Shown in pieces: positions 54,242 through 60,562 of a stretch of 64,000 nucleotides of DNA. Below the pieces are notes generated by a model, which had not been told where the DNA came from, made no database searches, and worked only from the letters and a program-made list of their open reading frames with translations. The position numbers and the translations under genes are program-made. The number at the start of each line of letters is the position of its first letter. The first letter of the stretch is position 1. The DNA lies in NCBI GenBank assembly GCA_024195265.1, contig JAJLRJ010000013.1, positions 16,073,162-16,137,161 of the forward strand. Direction: 5' to 3'. This DNA comes from Dendrophyllia cribrosa (lineage: Eukaryota > Cnidaria > Anthozoa > Scleractinia > Dendrophylliidae).

Positions 54242-54858
54242 GACGACAAGGCGTCTAGTCCGGCTTGCAAAAAGGGAACAAGTTTTTCTCCTACTCTTCT
54301 TAAGAGCCTCTTTCTTTCGTGCAAAGGCGTCGTCAGTGCACTGATGCGTCGAATCGTTTTCCTGTTACCCAGGAGAGGGGTTTTGACGTAAGCGGGTACT
54401 TGGATCACGTTGTCGTAGAGATTACGTATCAGATCGGTCAGAGCTCGCAATTGTTCGTTGCTGGCTCTTTTTATGTCCTCCGAAAACGTCCGGCGATCCG
54501 TCAACCCCGATAACCAGTCGGCTTGTTCTTGCATGCGCCATCCCCTTGATCTTTTGCCTGCACCTTGTTGTTCTTGCTTCTTCTTCTTCTTTTTTTTCTT
54601 TTTCGAGAGTTGACTTGCAAGCACACCGCCCAAAGTGGCCGCTAAAATCGCTCCCGCTGTCGCCGCATTGGCTGTCTTGATTCCTTTTTTCAAGGCAATA
54701 CTGGCTTTCACGGCTCGGTTGGGTCTCCCAAAACGATCGGTAGTGGCCTTCTTTCTTGGGGCATCAAATCCCGAGTTCGCTCGTCGCTCTGCAGCAGAAG
54801 TGGGCGAAAAATTTGAATTGACAGGAAAAGCACGCCAAGCGCCTCTAGGTGGGGCCAT
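54238..54858 (-). CDS. Viral protein with Gly/Ala hydrophobic segment and poly-Lys, 206 aa
   Basis: Unrecognised family. The ATG at 54858 is preferred over an upstream non-ATG frame because a TATA-like 'ggatataagaaagg' lies 33-46 bases before it. Residues 1-60 are basic and Arg/Pro-rich. Residues 64-84 form a hydrophobic Gly/Ala helix ('TAGAILAATLGGVLASQLS'), directly followed by nine Lys (86-94). The C-terminal half is a mixed helical domain with 'LIRNLYDNVIQVPAYVKT'. The design suggests a membrane- or DNA-binding minor virion protein, comparable in role to adenovirus core and lytic proteins; that is inference. Confidence 0.68.
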   Translation of the reverse strand: MAPPRGAWRAFPVNSNFSPTSAAERRANSGFDAPRKKATTDRFGRPNRAVKASIALKKGIKTANAATAGAILAATLGGVLASQLSKKKKKKKKKQEQQGAGKRSRGWRMQEQADWLSGLTDRRTFSEDIKRASNEQLRALTDLIRNLYDNVIQVPAYVKTPLLGNRKTIRRISALTTPLHERKRLLRRVGEKLVPFLQAGLDALSS

Positions 54859-54890
54859 CACAAAAAACTGTGTGTGTCCTGCAGTTTCCT

Positions 54891-54904
54891 CCTTTCTTAT
54901 ATCC
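54891..54904 (-). promoter_or_regulatory. TATA-like box
   Basis: Minus-strand 'ggatataagaaagg', 33-46 bases before the ATG at 54858 and just after the stop of the preceding gene. Confidence 0.5.
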
Positions 54905-54913
54905 TTCGCCTGC

Positions 54914-55273
54914 CTACACCGAGGTCGTGGAATTTTCAAGTTGAAATTGCACGTGTGACGGTAAATGATTGGGTAGACCTACGAGTTTGGACAGACCAGG
55001 TTCTTGAGCCCAACGGGGCAAGGATGTTCTTTTTTTTCTACCGCCCTTCTGAGGTTTCTTTTTTCTCAAACGGTTGAAGCGTTTCGAGAGCCACTTTACA
55101 CCACGTTTGCCATGCTCGGCTACCTTGCCGAGTACCTCTGGTCCTTTGTCCATGGCGTGTTCAATCCCTTGACTTAAGAGATTGGCCACAATGGGAGCTG
55201 CCGTGGCCACGGCCATGTCGGCGCCCAAACCTTTTCCACGCTGTCTTGTTTTCTTTCTGCGAACGGTTGGCAT
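54914..55273 (-). CDS. Viral basic protein, 119 aa
   Basis: Unrecognised. The first 16 residues are Arg/Lys-rich, then comes an Ala-rich hydrophobic helix ('MAVATAAPIVANLLSQGIEH', about 20-39). A long basic helix follows ('GVKWLSKRFNRLRKKKP') and a 'QKGG' motif at 75-78. The C-terminal 35 residues are neutral. A TATA-like box lies 35-42 bases before the ATG. It shares the hydrophobic-plus-basic design of its neighbours, consistent with a core or minor capsid role. Confidence 0.65.
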   Translation of the reverse strand: MPTVRRKKTRQRGKGLGADMAVATAAPIVANLLSQGIEHAMDKGPEVLGKVAEHGKRGVKWLSKRFNRLRKKKPQKGGRKKRTSLPRWAQEPGLSKLVGLPNHLPSHVQFQLENSTTSV

Positions 55274-55307
55274 GGTGAATGTACTTGCGGATGAGGACTA
55301 CTCTCTC

Positions 55308-55315
55308 TTTATACC
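55308..55315 (-). promoter_or_regulatory. TATA-like box
   Basis: Minus-strand 'ggtataaa' followed by 'gagagag', 35-42 bases before the ATG at 55273. It lies four bases past the stop codon of the preceding ORF. Confidence 0.55.
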
Positions 55316-55319
55316 TTCC

Positions 55320-55901
55320 TTAAACTTCCCAGGGTTTGCGATGCGCTTTATAATGCCCCGTGGCTCCTTTGGCTCCCATACGCTTGTAATCTTTTCTCTT
55401 TCCAACCTCGTATCCCACTTTGGCAGCACTGCTTAGCAGCGTTAAAAACCCTCCTTCTTGTTTCTTCTTCTTTTTCTTCTTCTGGGTGAAGACTTTGGAT
55501 GTTAAGGCACCCAAAAACGCTGCTGGCACGGCCGCCGCAGCTCCTCCTAATGCAGCACCTGCTGTTAATTTTCCTGTTAAGGTTTCGGGAGTCATCTTAT
55601 CTCGCAAGCGCCACATCTTTCTGTTGACCCAACGATCGACCTTCTGAGCGGGTCGGTTGGCATAGGCTTTGGCCATGGCTCTTGATCTCTGGCTGCCATC
55701 GATCCCGCGACCTCTTTGACTGCGACGGATCTGTGCTTGCCAGGCCGCCCGACCCGTGGTGAGATCGCTTGCATCTTGCAATTGTATCCCTTTCCCAACC
55801 ACGTAACGGGTAAAAGGAACCCCTTGCGACCAAGACGCTCGAGCGATGCGTGGCATGGTGGGCCATGTTCCATAGGTGGGAATGACAATGAGGGACTGCA
55901 T
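55320..55901 (-). CDS. Viral protein with Gly/Ala hydrophobic segment and poly-Lys, 193 aa
   Basis: Unrecognised. After an N-terminal region with several Arg ('QIRRSQRGRGIDGSQRSR', 57-74), residues 112-138 form a strongly hydrophobic Gly/Ala helix ('TAGAALGGAAAAVPAAFLGA'), followed by seven Lys (141-147) and 'QEGG' (148-151). The C terminus is basic. The ATG is 13 bases after the stop of the preceding ORF, leaving almost no leader unless transcription starts upstream. It is probably a minor virion protein of the same functional class as those at 54238 and 55915. Confidence 0.65.
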   Translation of the reverse strand: MQSLIVIPTYGTWPTMPRIARASWSQGVPFTRYVVGKGIQLQDASDLTTGRAAWQAQIRRSQRGRGIDGSQRSRAMAKAYANRPAQKVDRWVNRKMWRLRDKMTPETLTGKLTAGAALGGAAAAVPAAFLGALTSKVFTQKKKKKKKQEGGFLTLLSSAAKVGYEVGKRKDYKRMGAKGATGHYKAHRKPWEV

Positions 55902-55914
55902 AACTGTTTTCTTT

Positions 55915-56331
55915 TTATGATTTCTTCTTCTTCGTCTTCGTCTTTTTTATAGCTTTGGCGATTAAAGTTCCCACTACGGGGGCCAAGACACCTCCCATCG
56001 CCCCAGCCATCAGGGCTCTTTTCGTTCCTGCTTTGAGTTTGGGGCGTTTGATGCCTGGTTTGAAAGCATTCTTGGCTTTGAATTGGGTTTGACGTCCCTT
56101 CCCCATGACCCTTTCACCCAGACTGGGGTTGGGGTTTTCCAACATCCACGGGAGGCGACGGGCACCTTCTTGCAATTTACTGCTTTCGTTTTGCAAGCGT
56201 CGATGCATGTCGGCTCTCTCCTTATTCCATCGCGCTCTGATTTGATTGGTGCGGGTGGCGCGAGATTTGCTAAAATCCTCCAACATGCCTTGTCCTCGCT
56301 GTCTTCTCCAATCTCGACGACGGAAAGACAT
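55915..56331 (-). CDS. Viral basic protein with C-terminal hydrophobic helix, 138 aa
   Basis: Unrecognised. The ATG at 56331 is used; a GTG three codons upstream is in frame but not needed. The N-terminal 60 residues are Arg-rich and helical ('RRRDWRRQRGQG', 'RWNKERADMHRRLQNE'). A Lys/Pro-rich linker leads to a Gly/Ala/Val hydrophobic helix (107-127, 'MAGAMGGVLAPVVGTLIAKA') and a short Lys-rich tail (129-137). Its start is five bases after the end of the ATPase frame. Most likely a DNA- or membrane-interacting virion protein. Confidence 0.65.
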   Translation of the reverse strand: MSFRRRDWRRQRGQGMLEDFSKSRATRTNQIRARWNKERADMHRRLQNESSKLQEGARRLPWMLENPNPSLGERVMGKGRQTQFKAKNAFKPGIKRPKLKAGTKRALMAGAMGGVLAPVVGTLIAKAIKKTKTKKKKS

Positions 56332-56336
56332 TTTTC

Positions 56337-57043
56337 TCACGTTTTGTGTCTTCTCTTTTGAGCGGGTTGCAACACGGTAAGAGGTTCGGGATCGTCTATC
56401 AAGAGATGGGTACGAAAATGAATGGCGTCGTCGGTTCGAGAATGATGGTCGGTCAATAGATAGCCAAAAGGTCTCTCTGTGGCCCTTTTATAGATGGGCC
56501 AAAATGCCTCTGAATCACCCAACCAACGATTGCCCAGCATCTTGATGTAACGGGTATCCGCAGGATTTTTGAAGAGAACGGTGTAATGATAATTGCGATT
56601 TTGACCAGCTTGTTCCTTGCCCGAATGGAAGAGGTTCTGCGACAGGAAAATCGCAAAGAGACCCAATGATGCGTTCCTTTGGTCAACAGTTGGGTCACTT
56701 GAGGTGACTTGCTGCTTTCGTGCATGAGATCGTCCATGATGATCAAAGCGGGGCGTGTTTCGGGTGGAAAGAGTGCTTCCACGTTGTCTGGCAAGCCCTC
56801 GTGAAATTGCACGCCCATCTCTTGGAATTGGTTAAAAATCGGTTGCCAGGCTGATCCATAGCAATACACGATTTTTTGAAAATAACAAGGGGATCTGTCG
56901 TCTTCCCGAAAGTAGCACGGAGCATCTTTGACCAACTTGTACAAGAAGGTTGTCTTGCCGCTCAAGGTAGGACCCACGATCTGCATGTTACCCGGGACCC
57001 TGAAACGTGGATCATAACAAGAGGGAGCATCTTCCGTTTCCAT
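56337..57043 (-). pseudogene. Packaging ATPase (A32/FtsK-type), one frame break
   Basis: This enzyme type pumps the genome into the capsid. From the ATG at 57043 the frame has a Walker A motif 'GPTLSGKT' (24-31) and a Walker B 'LIIMDDLM' (100-107), then Thr-Lys-Gly-Thr-His-His. At about 56660-56672 the sense switches to another frame, where 'IFLSQNLFHSGKEQAGQNRN' and 'YTVLFKNPADTRY' follow, the conserved second half of the family, down to a TGA at 56337. The total length, about 236 residues, matches Polinton ATPases. One base lost or gained explains the break. A TATA-like box lies 38-47 bases before the ATG. Confidence 0.85.
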
Positions 57044-57080
57044 GTTTTTAACCTGTCCCCCGTAAAAAACACCGTTCTTC

Positions 57081-57090
57081 CTTTTATGCC
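57081..57090 (-). promoter_or_regulatory. TATA-like box
   Basis: Minus-strand 'ggcataaaag', 38-47 bases before the ATPase ATG and overlapping the stop codon region of the protease's second frame (57084-57086). Confidence 0.5.
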
Positions 57091-57634
57091 TTTCTTTTGC
57101 AAAGATTCAACGGTTTGATCCGACACATCTGGTTGGGGCGTCCATCCTCATCATACAGTCCCCCTGCCAGGTGTTGGTGTTGTAAACTCGGGAATTCTTC
57201 CCGTACTCGTTCCACCACGGCCGTATCGTTGTAGACACGATCCGTGTATGAGAAGGGTCGAACAATTTGGGTCATGGGTTTGCGCGGCAACGATAAAATA
57301 GGTAGTACAAACAATAATCTCCGCACACATCGGTGTTGGTTCCTTGTAGCTCTTGTGGAATGTGACGGAAAAGGTCGAAACAACGCCACGCTGCGTTGTA
57401 GAAGGATGGCGCTCGCGCGTAACTATCAAAGAATTCTCTGTGGTCTTGACTCGCCCAAAACACCGCTATCCAATGTTGGCCGGGTAAGCGTATGGGGTCC
57501 GTGTTCCATATGGCGCACTTGGGGTACTCGACGGGTTGACAGGCTCCTTCATCCGCACCAAACACGTCCCAAAAGTGTTTTGAAATGTTGTCATCGCCTC
57601 GACACGCTTTTCGCAATTGCAACGTGTCATGCAT
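57084..57634 (-). pseudogene. Adenain-like cysteine protease, one frame break
   Basis: This protease family matures virion proteins. From the ATG at 57634 the frame holds 'PGQHWIAVFW' with His54, an acidic 'FFDSY' (Asp70), Gln97 and Cys104 in 'VCGDYCLYY'. The Gln-to-Cys spacing of seven and the His/acid/Cys order match adenovirus protease. It hits TGA at 57272, and the expected C-terminal part ('IVRPFSYTDRVYNDT' onward) continues in the next frame to 57084. Total about 183 residues, close to the family's usual 200. The break lies in 'gcaaacccatga', where one base is missing or a -1 shift would occur. Its start lies two bases after the preceding stop. Confidence 0.85.
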
Positions 57635-57636
57635 TT

Positions 57637-57948
57637 TTACTGCAGGCAACAGGCATCACTTTTTTTGGCGTAACCTTTGTCGTGGGCCCAACGCGTGAAC
57701 CCTTTGTTTCCACCGCGTCTTTTATAAGACGCATACTCGGCTTTGTACCTGTTCACGTTTCGTCGGGTCTTGTCGTGGTCGATGGGTTGTTGCATGGCTT
57801 CGATGGCGTCCCGTGTCACTTGGATCCCTTTCTTAAAATCCACCACAATGGGGACGAAACCTCCTCGTTGAATACCTCCCTGCCTTGTCATCCGACGATT
57901 TCTTCGTCTTTGGGCGCTGTCTCGTCTGGCACGGGATGGGTTGACCAT
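57637..57948 (-). CDS. Viral basic protein, 103 aa
   Basis: Unrecognised. Very Arg-rich N terminus ('RARRDSAQRRRNRRMTR'), then 'IQRGG' (26-30), a short hydrophobic 'FVPIVVDF', a helical middle, and a Lys/Arg/Tyr-rich C terminus. The composition suggests a DNA-condensing core protein, and the IQRGG site would be a candidate cleavage site for the protease encoded directly after it. Stop and protease start are two bases apart. Confidence 0.68.
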   Translation of the reverse strand: MVNPSRARRDSAQRRRNRRMTRQGGIQRGGFVPIVVDFKKGIQVTRDAIEAMQQPIDHDKTRRNVNRYKAEYASYKRRGGNKGFTRWAHDKGYAKKSDACCLQ

Positions 57949-57982
57949 CTTTTTTTTTTGACAAGGTGGATCTTTTTTTTTT

Positions 57983-58219
57983 TTATCTCCGCCGCTTTTT
58001 GGCCTTTAAAAAATGCTCCACGTTGTCTTTTATGCCTTTGAATGCTTGCTTGCCCAGGAACAAGCCTGCCATAGCAAACGAAGGGGCAGGTCCTGATAAA
58101 AACATACTGGCTCCCTCAGCTATTTTATCCTGCAGGGTGGGTCGTCTCACGAACCTAGCACCCCCTCTGTGGTACCTCTTTTTGCGAGATACTCTTCTTC
58201 TTTTCTTTCTGCAAGGCAT
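57983..58219 (-). CDS. Viral small basic/hydrophobic protein, 78 aa
   Basis: The ATG at 58219 lies 29-40 bases after a strong TATA-like box, so the upstream open sequence is leader. Residues 1-26 are dense in Lys/Arg ('RKKRRRVSRKKRYHRGG'), followed by an amphipathic/hydrophobic stretch 35-58 ('EGASMFLSGPAPSFAMAGLF') and a basic end. Size and layout resemble adenovirus pX/mu-like or adintovirus small late proteins, which is an analogy, not shown homology. Contains 'HRGG' at 17-20. Confidence 0.68.
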   Translation of the reverse strand: MPCRKKRRRVSRKKRYHRGGARFVRRPTLQDKIAEGASMFLSGPAPSFAMAGLFLGKQAFKGIKDNVEHFLKAKKRRR

Positions 58220-58247
58220 TTTCAAAACTGACCAAGGAGGACTTGTG

Positions 58248-58259
58248 CCCTTTTTTATA
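58248..58259 (-). promoter_or_regulatory. TATA box
   Basis: Minus-strand 'tataaaaaaggg', about 29-40 bases before the ATG at 58219. One of the clearest promoter elements in the block. Confidence 0.65.
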
Positions 58260-58312
58260 GGGGGCCTGAGGAACAGGAGAGTGACACACACAAACATCAC
58301 CAAAAAAGATAA

Positions 58313-58485
58313 AACATTTTTATTAAACTCTTTTTTTTTTCTTGTTACAAAAAAGCTCTTTTCAAACAAGGCATCTAAAGTTCATGAAATAGGCAAGTGA
58401 CATTTTTATTGACCTCTTTTTTTTTATTGTTACAAAAAGATAATGTTTTTTTCCAGCTCTTTTCACACCAAGGCATCGGACAAGA
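58313..58485. repeat. Direct duplication of the capsid gene's 3' end
   Basis: Copy A (about 58313-58380) and copy B (about 58400-58485) share 'catttttatt', 'ctctttttttttt', 'ttgttacaaaaa', 'gctcttttca' and 'caaggcatc' in order. Copy B includes the last codons and stop of the capsid gene; copy A lies just downstream of it in transcription. Copy B has about 18 extra bases. Each copy carries a minus-strand AATAAA. Confidence 0.75.
58405..58410 (-). terminator. Polyadenylation signal of the capsid gene
   Basis: AATAAA on the minus strand about 55 bases after the capsid stop. A second one follows at 58319-58324 in the duplicated copy. Confidence 0.55.
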
Positions 58486-59887
58486 GCACTGGGCCTTGAG
58501 TGGTTCCTCTGTTGTCAATCTGCAACAGACTCTCATCTGTGTTGTACAAGAACAAAGCTTGCAATGCTGCACCTGTCGTTGTAGAAAACCCCAGCCTGAC
58601 GTTGATCAGCATTTGCAACTGCGGGGTGACAGAATCACCTCCATCTTGGACAGCCGTCAAATCAAAGGGTACAAAGTAGAAACCCTTTTCAAAGGTATCG
58701 GGATCCAACAGGTAAGCATCGCGTCTCTTTTTGCCTGAGGCATTCAGCAACAAATCATAGATCTCGTATTTGTTGGTAAGATCCACTTTGGCTTTGTTCA
58801 CTGGGACTCCGTTGGCTGTGCACTCGGCACTGGTGATGTTGAATCCTGAAAAATTGGCTTTGAAGTCAAAGGGATTTTTATTGAATTCTCCCTGATAACG
58901 CGCATCTTCCAACACCACCAACCAAAACAAGCGCGGGGAACGTCCTTGAAACACATCGTTGAACTCCACTTGGCTGACGCCTGATGGAATGTACCTGTTC
59001 TCGCATCGCATGCGCCTGAAGGGGAAGGAGAGGGGGTTGGCCACCGTGGTCTTTTCCACTTGTTCTTCCATGTACTTCATGATGATATCATTGGGAACGC
59101 GATAAAACACACGGAGAAAACACTCTTGGGCCAAGACTTCAAAACTAGCCCTGTCGTTCACGGCCCCAGCTGCAGTGGACTTGTCCAGGGTCATGGACAT
59201 CAAACAGAACTTGGGGTCATTGAACTCGATCTCAAATTCTACTCTGGTGTTGGGTGGGACGTTCTGTTCTATCTGGCAAAAATTACAAGGCAAAGGGCAC
59301 ACGTTGAATTCGAACTTGCCCGTGTCATTGACACAGATCTTTTGTCGTTGAACCCCTCCAGGATTATGAGTGGCTAGGCCTCCCCATTTATCCATCTGTC
59401 CTGCGCTATCTTTGTACCATCCTTGTCGCTTGAGGCGGCTGGCTTCGTCCCAGGGATCTGCTTCCAACAAGGTCTTGAAATATTCTCGGTATGCCAAATT
59501 CACCCCAACCGTGGACTCAGTTTCGTTGTTGTTGACTCGACAACGAACTTGACGGATACAACTGTACCCAAAATTGTTCATTGGGCCTACAATAGCTTGG
59601 TTGGTGGTGAAGTCATTCAAGGGTGCTTTTGTGGAGCCCAGTTTGAAGTACACTTTAAGATGCAGTTCGATCTCGCTGGGGCAGAAGGGGTAAGGTCGAT
59701 CGGCCAAACGAAACTGGAGAGGGTTTGACGAAGTGGTCTGAGATTTCACATCTTCAAAGTGCCATTTGTATTCTGTGGCATCAATTTCTCGCGGAGGGCG
59801 ATAATTGTAAAGACCCTGATCGGCCTGCACGATGATCCCACCGTTGTTGTTGTTGTTGTTGTCTGTGTCATCTGACCCTTGTGACAT
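58463..59887 (-). CDS. Major capsid protein candidate, 474 aa
   Basis: Intact frame. After an Asn run (10-15) it carries 'YRPPREIDATEYKWHFEDVK', then 'VGPMNNFGYSCIRQVRCRVN', then 'LAYREYFKTLLEADPWDE' and 'WYKDSAGQMD'. The order NNF...YREY..TLL...YKD.AG.MD matches a family widespread in invertebrate genomes, often labelled F54H12.2-like, which I take to be the capsid of Maverick-type elements. The alternating beta-type sequence and length fit a double-jelly-roll hexon-like protein, but that is inference. A TATA box lies 46-55 bases before the ATG and its own polyadenylation signal follows. It is the longest unbroken viral frame here. Confidence 0.75.
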   Translation of the reverse strand: MSQGSDDTDNNNNNNGGIIVQADQGLYNYRPPREIDATEYKWHFEDVKSQTTSSNPLQFRLADRPYPFCPSEIELHLKVYFKLGSTKAPLNDFTTNQAIVGPMNNFGYSCIRQVRCRVNNNETESTVGVNLAYREYFKTLLEADPWDEASRLKRQGWYKDSAGQMDKWGGLATHNPGGVQRQKICVNDTGKFEFNVCPLPCNFCQIEQNVPPNTRVEFEIEFNDPKFCLMSMTLDKSTAAGAVNDRASFEVLAQECFLRVFYRVPNDIIMKYMEEQVEKTTVANPLSFPFRRMRCENRYIPSGVSQVEFNDVFQGRSPRLFWLVVLEDARYQGEFNKNPFDFKANFSGFNITSAECTANGVPVNKAKVDLTNKYEIYDLLLNASGKKRRDAYLLDPDTFEKGFYFVPFDLTAVQDGGDSVTPQLQMLINVRLGFSTTTGAALQALFLYNTDESLLQIDNRGTTQGPVLLSDALV

Positions 59888-59932
59888 GCTGACGGTGACG
59901 TCTAGTCAAATGGTTGACCACCCGTGGATGCT

Positions 59933-59942
59933 CCTTTTTATA
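59933..59942 (-). promoter_or_regulatory. TATA box of the capsid gene
   Basis: Minus-strand 'tataaaaagg', 46-55 bases before the ATG at 59887. The TAA stop of the preceding ORF (59938-59940) lies inside this box. Confidence 0.65.
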
Positions 59943-60549
59943 GGAGATCGTTGAAACAATCACCGTGACCCGTTCGTCTACGTTTTTTTCCTCTTACTTT
60001 CTCTCGATTCTCTCCCATGCCCACCTGAAAGCCAGGAATGGCATTGGGCAACACCCCGATGGGTCTCCCTCCCAGACGCCGATAGAGATTTTCATCCAAA
60101 CTCGCGGCAGTGATGTTGCGAGGTCGACAAGGGGTTCTTTGTCGAGATCGCCGCTTCCCAAAACCCCTCTGCGCTCTCAACAGTTGCTCGTACGTCATTT
60201 CGGAGAAAGGTAAGACCAGTCCTCCTTCCTGATAATCGGCCGTCCCACCGTCGTACTTGTCTCCTCTTCCTCCTCGTTGCATCTTTTTCTTTTTTTTCTT
60301 GCGGGGCGGTTCCTCCTCCTCCTCTTCCTCTTCCTCCTCCTTCTTCCGACAATGACTTTTGTAAAATTTGCGGGCGGCTCGACAGGCTGTTTCGTATCCC
60401 GCGTTGGCCGCTAAATTACCCAGATAACTCACTGCAGGACCTGCCAGCGTGCCCCAAAAACCCTCTTCTTGATACGGAGGCAAGCCTTGATTGTAACCAT
60501 CACCACCACCTACTTGGATCCATTGCGATCTCAAAAACGTGCGACGCAT
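59938..60549 (-). CDS. Viral protein with Glu run, Lys run and hydrophobic segment, 203 aa
   Basis: The ATG at 60549 is chosen; a GTG two codons earlier is in frame. Residues 11-15 are 'IQVGG', 31-52 a Gly/Ala-rich hydrophobic helix ('FWGTLAGPAVSYLGNLAANA'), 71-80 ten Glu, 84-89 six Lys, 90-94 'MQRGG', 106-110 'YQEGG'. The rest has 'PFSEMTYEQLLRAQRGFGKR' and a basic tail. Three Q-x-GG sites divide it into pieces separating hydrophobic, acidic and basic parts, as in a precursor cut by a viral protease. An RGD tripeptide at 95-97 is probably chance. Family unknown; perhaps a membrane-active minor protein like adenovirus pVI. Confidence 0.7.
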   Translation of the reverse strand: MRRTFLRSQWIQVGGGDGYNQGLPPYQEEGFWGTLAGPAVSYLGNLAANAGYETACRAARKFYKSHCRKKEEEEEEEEEEPPRKKKKKKMQRGGRGDKYDGGTADYQEGGLVLPFSEMTYEQLLRAQRGFGKRRSRQRTPCRPRNITAASLDENLYRRLGGRPIGVLPNAIPGFQVGMGENREKVRGKKRRRTGHGDCFNDLL

Positions 60550-60562
60550 TGGCACTTTTTTT

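Noticed and set aside
57244..58041. 265-codon plus-strand ORF
   Set aside because: It is the antisense shadow of the protease and the 103-aa basic protein; the minus frames carry the catalytic motifs.
60265..60267. RGD tripeptide in the 203-aa viral protein as an integrin-binding site
   Set aside because: It lies in a Gly/Arg-rich low-complexity stretch, next to the Lys run, where RGD is expected by chance.
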